Shown here piece after piece: positions 1-6,826 of a stretch of DNA of 7,752 nucleotides (positions are counted from its first letter, which is position 1; the number at the start of each line of letters is the position of its first letter). The position numbers were made by a program, and so were the translations under genes. The stretch is taken from assembly GCA_002476905.1 (NCBI GenBank), contig DLND01000100.1, forward strand, positions 1 to 7,752. Direction: 5' to 3'. The DNA comes from Flavobacteriales bacterium UBA7519 (GTDB lineage: Bacteria; Bacteroidota; Bacteroidia; Flavobacteriales; Weeksellaceae). The notes below the pieces were generated by a model. That model was not told the DNA's origin and searched no databases. It saw nothing but the letters and a program-made list of their open reading frames with translations.

Positions 1-1260
1 TCTGAGCCGATGCGAGAAATTAACAGACTTATAAACGAGGCAAAATACTCTTCACAGGGTGGGCTTAAAAAATATTTCCAAGGTTACTATGACAGACTTT
101 CGCAGCTGGATTCTCAGATTGGCAAAATAGATCAAGAGTTAGTTTCGCTTCCCGAAAAGCAGAGGATTTTCCTGGATGCGCAAAGAGGATATAATATAAT
201 AGAAAATACCTACAATACGCTCCTTACAGAACAGGCAAAATCCCAAATGCGTGTTGCAACCAATCAGAGCAATCTCACAGTGATTGACAAAGCAAAAAAT
301 CTTGGACAAGGCCCTATTGCTCCTAATATCGCTGCTACACAAACCCAAATTATCGGCGGACTTCTACTGATACCGCTTATATTTCTGCTTTTAGGAGAAT
401 TGTTAGATAATAAGATCAGAAATCTTAAAGAGTTATTGGGTGTAACAAAAATTCCGTTGCTGGGAGTCATTGGCCATAATGGTTACGATAACAATCTTAC
501 AGTTTTGGAAGAACCTAAATCATCAATATCAGAAGCTTTCCGTTCCATACGCGCAAATCTCCGTTTTCTTTTCGATGAAGAACAGAAAAGTAAAGTAATA
601 TTGGTAACGTCTTCCATCAGTGGAGAAGGAAAAACCTATGTTTCTATTAATATTGCTTCAGTGCTAGGTCTCAGCGGGAAAAAAGCCGTTTTATTGGGAA
701 TGGATCTAAGGAAGCCAAAAATCTTCGGTGATTTTAAAATCAATAACAAAAACGGCATCTCCAATTATCTTACAGGGCAGGTAGAACTTGAAGATATTAT
801 CAATCACACTAGTATTCCGGGATTGGATGTTATCACTTCAGGTCCCATTCCGCCTAATCCATCAGAACTTTTGATGAGTGATAAAAATATGAATTTCATA
901 GATAAGCTGAAAGATTTGTACGAATATATAATTATTGATTCTCCTCCCGTAGGTCTTGTGGCAGATTCTTTTGAGTTAATTAAAAAGGCAGATACAACAA
1001 TATATGTGGTTCGCCACGAGTATACCGAAAAGCATATGGTGAGAATGATTACCGAAAAATACTTTAAAAAAGAAGTATCCAATCTGGGATTAGTGTACAA
1101 TGATTTCGTAATAAAACAAGGCTACGGTTATGGATATGGCTACGGCTACGGTTACGGTTATGGCTATGGTTACGGTTACTTTAATGAAGATGAAAATTAT
1201 GTAGAACCCACAATTATAAAAATCAGGAATAAGCTTAAAAAGTTTTTAAACACAAAATAA
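1..1260 (+). CDS. Wzc-like polysaccharide biosynthesis tyrosine autokinase, 5'-truncated by window edge
   Basis: This is the C-terminal part of an inner-membrane co-polymerase and bacterial tyrosine kinase that controls capsule or exopolysaccharide chain length and export. The frame is open to base 1, so the gene starts upstream and the Met at 10 is internal; the N-terminal Wzz domain is missing. Residues are counted from Met 10. A coiled-coil/GNVR-type segment (about 25-95) leads to a Pro-containing stretch and a membrane helix (about 114-132). The cytoplasmic kinase follows: EX2RX2R oligomerisation motif (E175, R178, R181), Walker A SSISGEGKT (201-209), Walker A' with D232, and Walker B IIIDSPP with D310. 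Residues 371-390 are ten Gly-Tyr pairs, the expected autophosphorylated tyrosine cluster, followed by a 26-residue tail that is acidic, then basic. A terminator follows directly. The family is clear; the exact polymer is unknown. Confidence 0.93.
   Translation, partial: SEPMREINRLINEAKYSSQGGLKKYFQGYYDRLSQLDSQIGKIDQELVSLPEKQRIFLDAQRGYNIIENTYNTLLTEQAKSQMRVATNQSNLTVIDKAKNLGQGPIAPNIAATQTQIIGGLLLIPLIFLLLGELLDNKIRNLKELLGVTKIPLLGVIGHNGYDNNLTVLEEPKSSISEAFRSIRANLRFLFDEEQKSKVILVTSSISGEGKTYVSINIASVLGLSGKKAVLLGMDLRKPKIFGDFKINNKNGISNYLTGQVELEDIINHTSIPGLDVITSGPIPPNPSELLMSDKNMNFIDKLKDLYEYIIIDSPPVGLVADSFELIKKADTTIYVVRHEYTEKHMVRMITEKYFKKEVSNLGLVYNDFVIKQGYGYGYGYGYGYGYGYGYGYFNEDENYVEPTIIKIRNKLKKFLNTK
1120..1179 (+). 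repeat. (Gly-Tyr)10 coding repeat, degenerate GGNTAY hexamer x10
   Basis: Ten consecutive hexamers of form GGN-TAY encode alternating Gly and Tyr in the kinase C-terminus. Third positions vary (GGC, GGT, GGA; TAC, TAT), so this is a protein-level repeat rather than a perfect microsatellite, though the units are close enough for slippage or recombination to change copy number without breaking the frame. In Wzc-type kinases the C-terminal Tyr cluster is phosphorylated in trans; that role is inferred here from family and position. Confidence 0.9.
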
Positions 1261-1262
1261 AA

Positions 1263-1294
1263 TAGAAGCCTTTTTTCAAGGCTTTTATTTTTTA
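1263..1294 (+). terminator. Rho-independent terminator after the autokinase gene
   Basis: AAGCCTT (1266-1272) pairs perfectly with AAGGCTT (1278-1284) across a 5-base loop, TTTTC. It is followed by a T-rich run, TTTTATTTTTT, from about 1283 to 1293. It begins just after the stop codon at 1258-1260, so it should end the polysaccharide transcript and separate it from the downstream operon. Confidence 0.82.
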
Positions 1295-1373
1295 TAGACT
1301 ATTTTATCAATAAGTTCGTTTTTGTAATAAGAAATTATGTTTTTTTGTTTTTATTTAACTAAACTTTAAGAAG

Positions 1374-1402
1374 TTCCTTAATCTAAAAATGTTTTATATT
1401 TG
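1374..1402 (+). promoter_or_regulatory. Bacteroidota sigma-A-type promoter for the DUF6089-uppS-bamA-skp operon
   Basis: TATATTTG at 1395-1402 matches the TAnnTTTG -7 element of Bacteroidota primary-sigma promoters exactly. The -33 element is poor: the best-placed candidate is TTC at 1374-1376, about 18 bases upstream, with T-rich and A-rich sequence further up. Transcription would start near 1407, leaving a leader of roughly 35 bases before ATG 1443. It is the only full TAnnTTTG match I saw in the gap between the terminator and the operon. The identification is from consensus only. Confidence 0.7.
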
Positions 1403-1442
1403 CACCAAATTTTTGAACAATAGACCTTTGAGCATATTGAGA

Positions 1443-2234
1443 ATGAAGAGAGAATTAACTTTTACCCTTGTGGCAATTTTTTGTTTTTTGAGTTTGGCAA
1501 AAGCTCAGAGACATGAGGTTGGGATACAGATGGGTATGAGTAATCTTGTAGGTGATATAGGAAGTACAAATTATGTGCTTCAGAAACCTGTGGGAAATAT
1601 CTCGGATTATGGATTGCCTTTTTATGCTGGGATAATGTATAGGATGAATTTTAATCCCTATCAAACGATCAGGCTGAATGTCGGATACAATAATATTCAG
1701 TTTAATGACAATTACGCAAAAGAAAATTATCGCAGGGCGAGAAAGCTCTCAGGAACCAACTCGGTGGTATCTGCGGATTTGGTTTTTGAATATAATTTTC
1801 TTCCGGTCAATGAAGAACAGGTCAGTATGATTAGTCCTTATATATTCGGTGGTGTCTCCGGTTTTTACATGAATACCGTCAAAGCTCATCTGAATGTAAA
1901 TACTTACGGAACCCAGGTTGTTTATTCCAATGATAAAGCGTTTACGCTCGGAATTCCTTTCGGTGTAGGTCTTAAATATAAATTTAATTATAACTGGGCA
2001 TTGTCCGGTGAGTTTACCTTCAGACCAACATTCTCAGATCAGGTGGATTACAGTATGCTGAAAGACGGTGATATCACAGTGAAAAGCTTATTGCCAACAG
2101 GTGATACTGCAGCAGCTGTGCAGGCTTTCAAAGACCAGCGAAATGTAGGTAACCTGAATTCCAAAGACTGGATTAATTCAGCTACTATCATTCTGTCATA
2201 TTCATTCGGGAGACCACCTTGTTATTGTAAATAG
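1443..2234 (+). CDS. DUF6089-like outer-membrane beta-barrel protein of unknown function
   Basis: The predicted precursor has 263 residues. Start 1443 is preferred over the in-frame ATG at 1389 because it gives a standard signal peptide (KR at 2-3, hydrophobic core about 5-18, cleavage AKA|Q after residue 21), and because 1389 lies on top of the promoter. The mature protein opens with HEVGIQMGMSNLVGDIG, which resembles the first strand of DUF6089 proteins, and continues with alternating aromatic strands typical of a small outer-membrane barrel. It ends in an ILSYSFG strand followed by PPCYCK; those two Cys are the only cysteines in the mature chain. It is the first gene of an operon with uppS (5-base gap) and bamA, so a role in outer-membrane or envelope assembly is a fair inference, but no biochemical function is known to me. 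The family name is recalled from sequence resemblance, not searched. Confidence 0.82.
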   Translation: MKRELTFTLVAIFCFLSLAKAQRHEVGIQMGMSNLVGDIGSTNYVLQKPVGNISDYGLPFYAGIMYRMNFNPYQTIRLNVGYNNIQFNDNYAKENYRRARKLSGTNSVVSADLVFEYNFLPVNEEQVSMISPYIFGGVSGFYMNTVKAHLNVNTYGTQVVYSNDKAFTLGIPFGVGLKYKFNYNWALSGEFTFRPTFSDQVDYSMLKDGDITVKSLLPTGDTAAAVQAFKDQRNVGNLNSKDWINSATIILSYSFGRPPCYCK

Positions 2235-2239
2235 TCATT

Positions 2240-2992
2240 ATGCAGGATTTTAAAAAGCTTATAAATAAAGATAAATTACCAAAGCACGTCGCCGTTATAA
2301 TGGACGGAAACGGAAGGTGGGCAAAATCTAGAGGAGAAGAAAGAACCTTTGGACATAAGAATGCTATTAATGCGGTGCGTAATGTTATCAATGCCTGTAA
2401 TGAGATTCATATTCCATATCTTACTCTTTACACTTTCTCATCAGAAAACTGGAACAGGCCGAAAGAAGAAGTGGATACCTTAATGAATCTTTTATCCGAG
2501 ACTTTACTTTTGGAAGCCGATGAGATTTTTTCTAAAGGACTAAGGATGCATGTGATAGGTGATATATCATCATTACCAGAATTAGTAAAAGATCAACTGA
2601 TGAATGTGGTTAATCTTACAAAGGATAACAAAGGCGGAAATCTTATTCTTGCATTGAGCTACGGCTCTCAGAAAGAAATACTAAAAGCCGTTCAGGAAAT
2701 CAGCAAAGAAGTAAAGGAAGGAAAACTTGCTGCAGAAGATATAGATGAAAAAGTTTTTGAAGATCATCTTTATACTAGAGATTTTCCTCAGGTAGATCTA
2801 ATGATTAGAACCAGCGGAGAGGTAAGAATCAGTAACTTCCTGCTTTGGCAGATTGCCTACGCAGAACTTCAGTTTTTAGATGTATTATGGCCAGATTTCT
2901 CCAAGGATACATTTTTTCAGTGTGTTATAGATTATCAAAACAAAGAAAGAAGGTACGGAATGACCAGTGACCAGATTCTTTCACAAAAATAA
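2240..2992 (+). CDS. uppS: Isoprenyl transferase (undecaprenyl diphosphate synthase)
   Basis: This cytosolic cis-prenyltransferase condenses isopentenyl diphosphate units onto farnesyl diphosphate to make the C55 carrier used for peptidoglycan, O-antigen and capsule subunits. At 250 residues it has normal family length. The active site is complete and sits four residues earlier than in the E. coli enzyme: MDGNGRW with catalytic Asp22, Asn24 and Arg26, His39 in the FGH motif, the FSSENW segment (about 68-73), and near the C-terminus IRTSGE with Arg190, Arg196, Ser198 and Glu209. ATG 2240 lies 5 bases after the preceding stop, so the two genes are probably translationally linked. Its place beside bamA and near wzc- and rmlD-type genes fits a supply role for envelope polymers. 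The product length (C55) is inferred from the family; the sequence alone does not fix it. Confidence 0.97.
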   Translation: MQDFKKLINKDKLPKHVAVIMDGNGRWAKSRGEERTFGHKNAINAVRNVINACNEIHIPYLTLYTFSSENWNRPKEEVDTLMNLLSETLLLEADEIFSKGLRMHVIGDISSLPELVKDQLMNVVNLTKDNKGGNLILALSYGSQKEILKAVQEISKEVKEGKLAAEDIDEKVFEDHLYTRDFPQVDLMIRTSGEVRISNFLLWQIAYAELQFLDVLWPDFSKDTFFQCVIDYQNKERRYGMTSDQILSQK

Positions 2993-3022
2993 ATTATAGA
3001 AAAGAGAACAACTTCAATAAGA

Positions 3023-5557
3023 ATGAAATTAAGATTTATACCCATTATATTGCTTACAGCCTCCGTGTATTTTCACGCACAGGTTGTTCCACAGGGTAAC
3101 AATGCAGATAACACAGAACTTAGCGGAAATCAGAATCAGGAGTATGTTCTGAAAGATATCGTTGTAGACGGTGTCAAAAGATATACACCAGCACAGATTT
3201 TACGTTTTACGGGTCTTGTGAAAGGAGAGAAGTTAGAAATCCCCGGGCAGAGAGTCAGCAATGCTGTCAAAAAGCTTTGGGAAACACAATCCTTTTCTAA
3301 AGTAGAAGTATATATTCAGGATGTAGAAGGACAAAATGTTGTTTTGCAATTTCAGCTTCAGGATCTGAAGGAACTTGGCGAAGTTAAATTTATTGGGAAA
3401 GGTATTGGGAAATCTAAAAACGAAAAACTGATTAAAGATAACAATTTGAAACCTGGAACCAAGATAAACAGTAATCTGATTTCCAGTCTTCAGAATAAAA
3501 TTCCTCAGGAATACATCTCAAAAGGATTTGCGGATGCAAAGATCAATATTCAGGAAAAAGCAAATGGTACAGATGCTAATTTGGTAGATTGGACAATCGA
3601 AGTTTCCAAAGGCAAAAAAGTTAAGATTGATAAAATCACTTTTGAAGGAAATGAAAATGTTTCCAGCAGAAAACTTAGAAAAAATGGTTTCAAAGAAACT
3701 AAGCAGAAGAGATTCATCAAAGGTATTTTCAAACCATCGAAGTTTGTTCAGGACAAGTATGATGAGGACAAAAGAAATCTGATCAGTTACTATAATTCAT
3801 TAGGATTCAGAGATGCAACTATTGTATCTGATTCTGTTTCTAGAAACGAAAAAGGATATAATATCAATGTCAAGCTGAACGAAGGTAAGAAATATTACAT
3901 TGGAGATATTAACTTCATAGGAAATACAACGTATTCGTCAGAATTCTTACAAAAAGTATTGGGGTACAAAACAGGAGATATTTATGATGCTGTCGGCTTT
4001 AATAAAAAAGTTGGCGAAGATGGAGGTAAGGAAGATGATTCTGACCTGAAATCAATTTACATGAATAATGGTTTCCTTTTTTCTACGGTAACACCTATCG
4101 AAAAATCGGTAAAAGGAGATTCTATTAATCTAGAAATCAGAATAAGCGAAGGAGAAAAAGCCACTTGGAACCGTGTAACTTGGTCCGGAAATACTACAAC
4201 ACACGACCATGTTATCCTCAGAGCGCTTAGAACTAAGCCGGGAGCTTTGTTCGCAAAATCAGATATCAAGAGAACATATTTCGAACTGGCGGGGAGGCAG
4301 TTTTTTGATCCTCAGCAAATCGGCACCGACGTAAAACCGAATCCGCAGGATAACACAGTTAATATGCACTGGACGCTTGTTGAAAAAGGTTCTTCCCAGG
4401 TGCAGTTGCAAGCTGGTTACGGTGGAGGTTCTTTCATCGGAACATTAGGATTAACGTTCAATAACTTCTCTTTAAGGAACTTTTTAAAATTCAAAGATTT
4501 CAAGCCGGTTCCACAAGGTGACGGACAAACTTTATCGCTTCAGGCACAGGCAGGACGATATTTTACCAACTATGGAATTTCATTTACAGAGCCTTGGTTA
4601 TTCGGAACGAGACCTACAGCGCTAAGTGTTGGATTGAATTATTCCAGAGTAAATTACTCATATTCAACGGGAGATCAGACAATGAATATTTTCTCTGCTA
4701 CTGCAGGATTAACAAGATATTTAAAATGGCCGGATGATTATTTCTCTCTTTACACAGGAATACAGTACCAGAGTTATGATTTCAGCAATTATCCATTCTA
4801 TTTTGGAGATGCGCTGGAATATAACGGAAGTACAAAATCATTCAGTTTCAATATTGGTTTGAGTAGAAATTCAGCGGGGTTGGATCCGGTTTTCCCAACT
4901 TATGGTTCGAATATAGAAGCATCGGTGAAATTCACACCACCATATTCTTGGTTCAGTAATAAAGATTATTCTACCATTAGTACTTTGGACAAGTATAAGT
5001 GGATGGAATTCTATAAAGTGAAGTTAAAAGCAGATTTCTACAACGAAGTGGTCGGTAAGCTTGTTCTAAGAACTACGGGAGAAATGGGCTTTCTAAATGG
5101 ATACAGTAAAGAATTAGGACCGCCGCCTTTTGAAAGATATTATGTAGGAGGTGTAGGTTTGTTCAATGGTAGATTTGATGGTAGGGAATTGGTTCCGCTA
5201 AGAGGTTATGAAAATGCTTCATCCACTGGTTTCAGTTCATCATCATCTTATGACATCACGCCTTATGGTGGAGCGACGATTTATAATAGATTTGCAGCAG
5301 AACTTAGATATCCTATTTCTATGAATCAGACGGCTAAGATCTTTGCTTTAACATTTGTAGAAGCTGGAAATGCTTGGAACAGTTTCGGAGCTTATAATCC
5401 ATTCAGACTAAAAAGATCTGCAGGGATCGGAATCAGGGTTTCGATGTCAGCATTTGGATTGATTGGTTTTGACTTTGCTTATGGTTTCGATAAAACTTTA
5501 GGAGGTACAGAGCCGTCCGGATGGCAAACACACTTCCTGATGAATCAGCCATTATAA
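3023..5557 (+). CDS. bamA: Outer-membrane protein assembly factor BamA (Omp85)
   Basis: This is the essential insertase that folds beta-barrel proteins into the outer membrane. The 844-residue precursor has a signal peptide ending FHA|Q (cleavage after 19). Five POTRA repeats follow, starting at about residues 41, 116, 199, 290 and 380, several with the typical F-x-G-N turn (ITFEGNENV, INFIGNTTY, VTWSGNTTT). The 16-strand barrel begins near 460 (VQLQAGYGGGSF). The conserved loop-6 (V)RGF/Y motif is present as LRGYEN with Arg727, Gly728 and Tyr729. The C-terminus ends THFLMNQPL, not in the aromatic residue usual for an outer-membrane beta-signal. The gene follows uppS by 30 bases and precedes ompH/skp by 21, the order expected for flavobacteria. 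Length and architecture are complete, with no sign of a frameshift. Confidence 0.96.
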   Translation: MKLRFIPIILLTASVYFHAQVVPQGNNADNTELSGNQNQEYVLKDIVVDGVKRYTPAQILRFTGLVKGEKLEIPGQRVSNAVKKLWETQSFSKVEVYIQDVEGQNVVLQFQLQDLKELGEVKFIGKGIGKSKNEKLIKDNNLKPGTKINSNLISSLQNKIPQEYISKGFADAKINIQEKANGTDANLVDWTIEVSKGKKVKIDKITFEGNENVSSRKLRKNGFKETKQKRFIKGIFKPSKFVQDKYDEDKRNLISYYNSLGFRDATIVSDSVSRNEKGYNINVKLNEGKKYYIGDINFIGNTTYSSEFLQKVLGYKTGDIYDAVGFNKKVGEDGGKEDDSDLKSIYMNNGFLFSTVTPIEKSVKGDSINLEIRISEGEKATWNRVTWSGNTTTHDHVILRALRTKPGALFAKSDIKRTYFELAGRQFFDPQQIGTDVKPNPQDNTVNMHWTLVEKGSSQVQLQAGYGGGSFIGTLGLTFNNFSLRNFLKFKDFKPVPQGDGQTLSLQAQAGRYFTNYGISFTEPWLFGTRPTALSVGLNYSRVNYSYSTGDQTMNIFSATAGLTRYLKWPDDYFSLYTGIQYQSYDFSNYPFYFGDALEYNGSTKSFSFNIGLSRNSAGLDPVFPTYGSNIEASVKFTPPYSWFSNKDYSTISTLDKYKWMEFYKVKLKADFYNEVVGKLVLRTTGEMGFLNGYSKELGPPPFERYYVGGVGLFNGRFDGRELVPLRGYENASSTGFSSSSSYDITPYGGATIYNRFAAELRYPISMNQTAKIFALTFVEAGNAWNSFGAYNPFRLKRSAGIGIRVSMSAFGLIGFDFAYGFDKTLGGTEPSGWQTHFLMNQPL

Positions 5558-5578
5558 AAAAAATACTATTTTTATAGG

Positions 5579-6229
5579 ATGAAAAAACTAGCAATATTTG
5601 TAACATTTCTTTTTGCCATAGCTCATATCTATGCACAGAAAATAGGCGTGGTAGATACAAACTATGTCCTTAGCAAACTTCCTCAGTACAAAGAAGCTGA
5701 GAGTAGACTTAATTCCCAAATCAGCCAATGGCAGTCTGATCTACAGAAACTACAGGCAGATTATGAAAGGAAAAGAGAAGCCTTTGAGAATGAGAAAGTA
5801 TTGCTGGTAGGCGAGCAGCTGAAGATGCGTGAGAAAGAAGTGGTAGATATGGAAGCAAGCATCAGAAATACAATTGGTGCAAGATTCGGGTCTAACGGAG
5901 AAGTGAACCAGCTTCGTTCCAATCTCACAAAACCATTTCAGGATCAAATATGGAATGCCATTAAGACCGTGTCTACAAAGAATAATTTGGGCATAGTTCT
6001 TGATAAAAGCAACAACATCAGTGTAATATTTTTAGATAAGAAATACGACTATACGGATGCGGTTCTCAGCCTATTGGGGAAGAATGTTTCTAAGGATGAA
6101 AAAGCTAGTTCAGGAAGCGTTTCATCCGGAACATTAAATCGGAAAGAACAAAATGGTAAAACTTCTGCTAAAGGCAAAATTAATTCCACGCAGAGAAAAA
6201 GCCTTGGTGATTCTGCTGAAATGAAATGA
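5579..6229 (+). CDS. skp: OmpH/Skp family periplasmic chaperone, long form with Ser/Lys-rich tail
   Basis: This is a predicted trimeric holdase that carries unfolded outer-membrane proteins across the periplasm to BamA. The precursor has 216 residues. Signal peptide 1-19 (IYA|Q) is followed by the family opening KIGVVDTNYVLSKLPQYK, a long charged coiled-coil of the Skp tentacle type (about 38-100), and the return strand region NNLGIVLDKSNNISVIFLDKKYDYTD (about 135-160). Residues 171-216 form an extra hydrophilic tail with 10 Ser, 8 Lys and 2 Arg against 5 acidic residues, probably disordered and absent from the neighbouring paralogue. The gene lies 21 bases after bamA in the same operon. Family assignment is firm; whether this copy is a true chaperone or a specialised version is not known. 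Confidence 0.9.
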   Translation: MKKLAIFVTFLFAIAHIYAQKIGVVDTNYVLSKLPQYKEAESRLNSQISQWQSDLQKLQADYERKREAFENEKVLLVGEQLKMREKEVVDMEASIRNTIGARFGSNGEVNQLRSNLTKPFQDQIWNAIKTVSTKNNLGIVLDKSNNISVIFLDKKYDYTDAVLSLLGKNVSKDEKASSGSVSSGTLNRKEQNGKTSAKGKINSTQRKSLGDSAEMK

Positions 6230-6262
6230 AATAATTTAAATATATAAATATAACTTTTTAAA

Positions 6263-6766
6263 ATGAACAAATTAAATGTATTATTAGTAGCTGTTGTAAT
6301 GGTTTTTGCTACAGGTTTTGCAAACGCACAGAAAATTGCATCTGTAGACATCAACTCAATATTCACTGCAATGCCGGAAATGAAAGCGTTGGATACACAG
6401 TTGCAGTCACTTCAGACAGCTAAACAAACCGAATTGGAAAAGCAAGGGAAGTCTCTTCAGGATCTTATGAAAAAATATCAGGATGAAGCGCCTAAGCAGA
6501 CTCAGGCTATCAACGAGCAAAGAAGTCAGGAAGTTCAAAAACTTCAGGATAACTTGCAGCAGATGTATACTGCAGCACAGAAAGATATCGCAGAAAAAAG
6601 AGATGCAGGATTGGATCCTATCGAAAAGAAAATCAATGATGCCATCACTAAAGTGTCTAAAGCTGCAGGGTATGAATTCGTATTCGATGCTTCCAGCCCG
6701 GCTTTAGTTTACAAAGCAGGAACTGATGCTACACCAGCAGTTAAAAAAGAATTAGGCTTAAAATAA
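6263..6766 (+). CDS. skp: OmpH/Skp family periplasmic chaperone, short form
   Basis: This is the second OmpH/Skp-type protein of the operon, with 167 residues, the classic size for Skp. Signal peptide 1-22 (ANA|Q) is followed by KIASVDINSIFTAMPEMK, which matches the opening of the upstream copy, then a Gln/Lys-rich coiled-coil (about 40-115) and a C-terminal body strand (GYEFVFDASSPALVYKAG). It has no basic tail. The probable role is holding unfolded barrel proteins in the periplasm and delivering them to BamA. It starts 33 very AT-rich bases after the first copy, with no promoter element visible between them, and a strong terminator follows, so it is the last gene of the operon. Tandem, diverged copies suggest an old duplication with separate client ranges or a mixed trimer; that part is inference. 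Confidence 0.92.
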   Translation: MNKLNVLLVAVVMVFATGFANAQKIASVDINSIFTAMPEMKALDTQLQSLQTAKQTELEKQGKSLQDLMKKYQDEAPKQTQAINEQRSQEVQKLQDNLQQMYTAAQKDIAEKRDAGLDPIEKKINDAITKVSKAAGYEFVFDASSPALVYKAGTDATPAVKKELGLK

Positions 6767-6785
6767 CAATGTCTTAATAAATCAT

Positions 6786-6816
6786 AAAACCGCTCTTATT
6801 CGGAGCGGTTTTTTTA
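6786..6816 (+). terminator. Rho-independent terminator of the uppS-bamA-skp operon
   Basis: AAAACCGCTC (6786-6795) pairs perfectly with GAGCGGTTTT (6803-6812) around a 7-base loop. The stem has a GC-rich core of six pairs, and a run of seven T covers 6809-6815. It lies 19 bases after the stop of the second chaperone gene. The T-run merges into a possible -7 promoter element of the next gene. Confidence 0.92.
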
Positions 6817-6822
6817 TTTTTG
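6815..6822 (+). promoter_or_regulatory. Candidate -7 promoter element (TATTTTTG) for thioesterase-rmlD
   Basis: TATTTTTG fits the TAnnTTTG consensus and, like the promoter at 1395, is followed by CA. It overlaps the end of the terminator T-run. The ATG of the thioesterase is only 5 bases downstream, so transcription would begin at or very close to the start codon and give a leaderless or nearly leaderless mRNA. No convincing -33 TTG is visible at the right distance, which would fall within the terminator stem-loop. A chance match in T-rich DNA is possible. Confidence 0.42.
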
Positions 6823-6826
6823 CATT

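Noticed and set aside
139..348. Antisense reading frame of 69 codons inside the kinase gene
   Set aside because: It lies wholly within a clearly coding gene, resembles no known family, and has no promoter or start context; it is a shadow of the + strand gene. The same applies to the other minus-strand frames at 264-470, 804-1100, 1455-1664, 2188-2391, 3550-3732, 4057-4269, 5433-5660, 5750-5947 and 6049-6366.
1120..1179. Hexamer array considered as CRISPR or a regulatory iteron
   Set aside because: The units are directly adjacent with no spacers, keep the reading frame and vary only at third codon positions, so selection is on the Gly-Tyr protein sequence.
2240..2992. UppS checked for being an eroded or specialised prenyltransferase because of GEVRIS in place of the commoner GE-Q/H-RIS
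   Set aside because: All catalytic and diphosphate-binding residues (Asp22, Arg26, His39, Arg190, Arg196, Ser198, Glu209) are present, and the substituted position is variable in the family.
5556..5574. A-run/T-run hairpin between bamA and the first ompH considered as a terminator or attenuator
   Set aside because: The stem would be five A-U pairs only, too weak for termination, and the genes on both sides belong to one functional operon.
6230..6262. AT-only-like gap between the two ompH genes considered as a promoter
   Set aside because: It has no TTTG and therefore no TAnnTTTG -7 element; it looks like an ordinary AT-rich spacer.
6483..6707. Overlapping + strand frame of 74 codons within the second OmpH gene
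   Set aside because: It sits in an alternative frame of a well-supported OmpH gene, and its Arg/Lys/Ser-rich product follows from the codon bias of the coiled-coil; no start signal or family likeness supports it.
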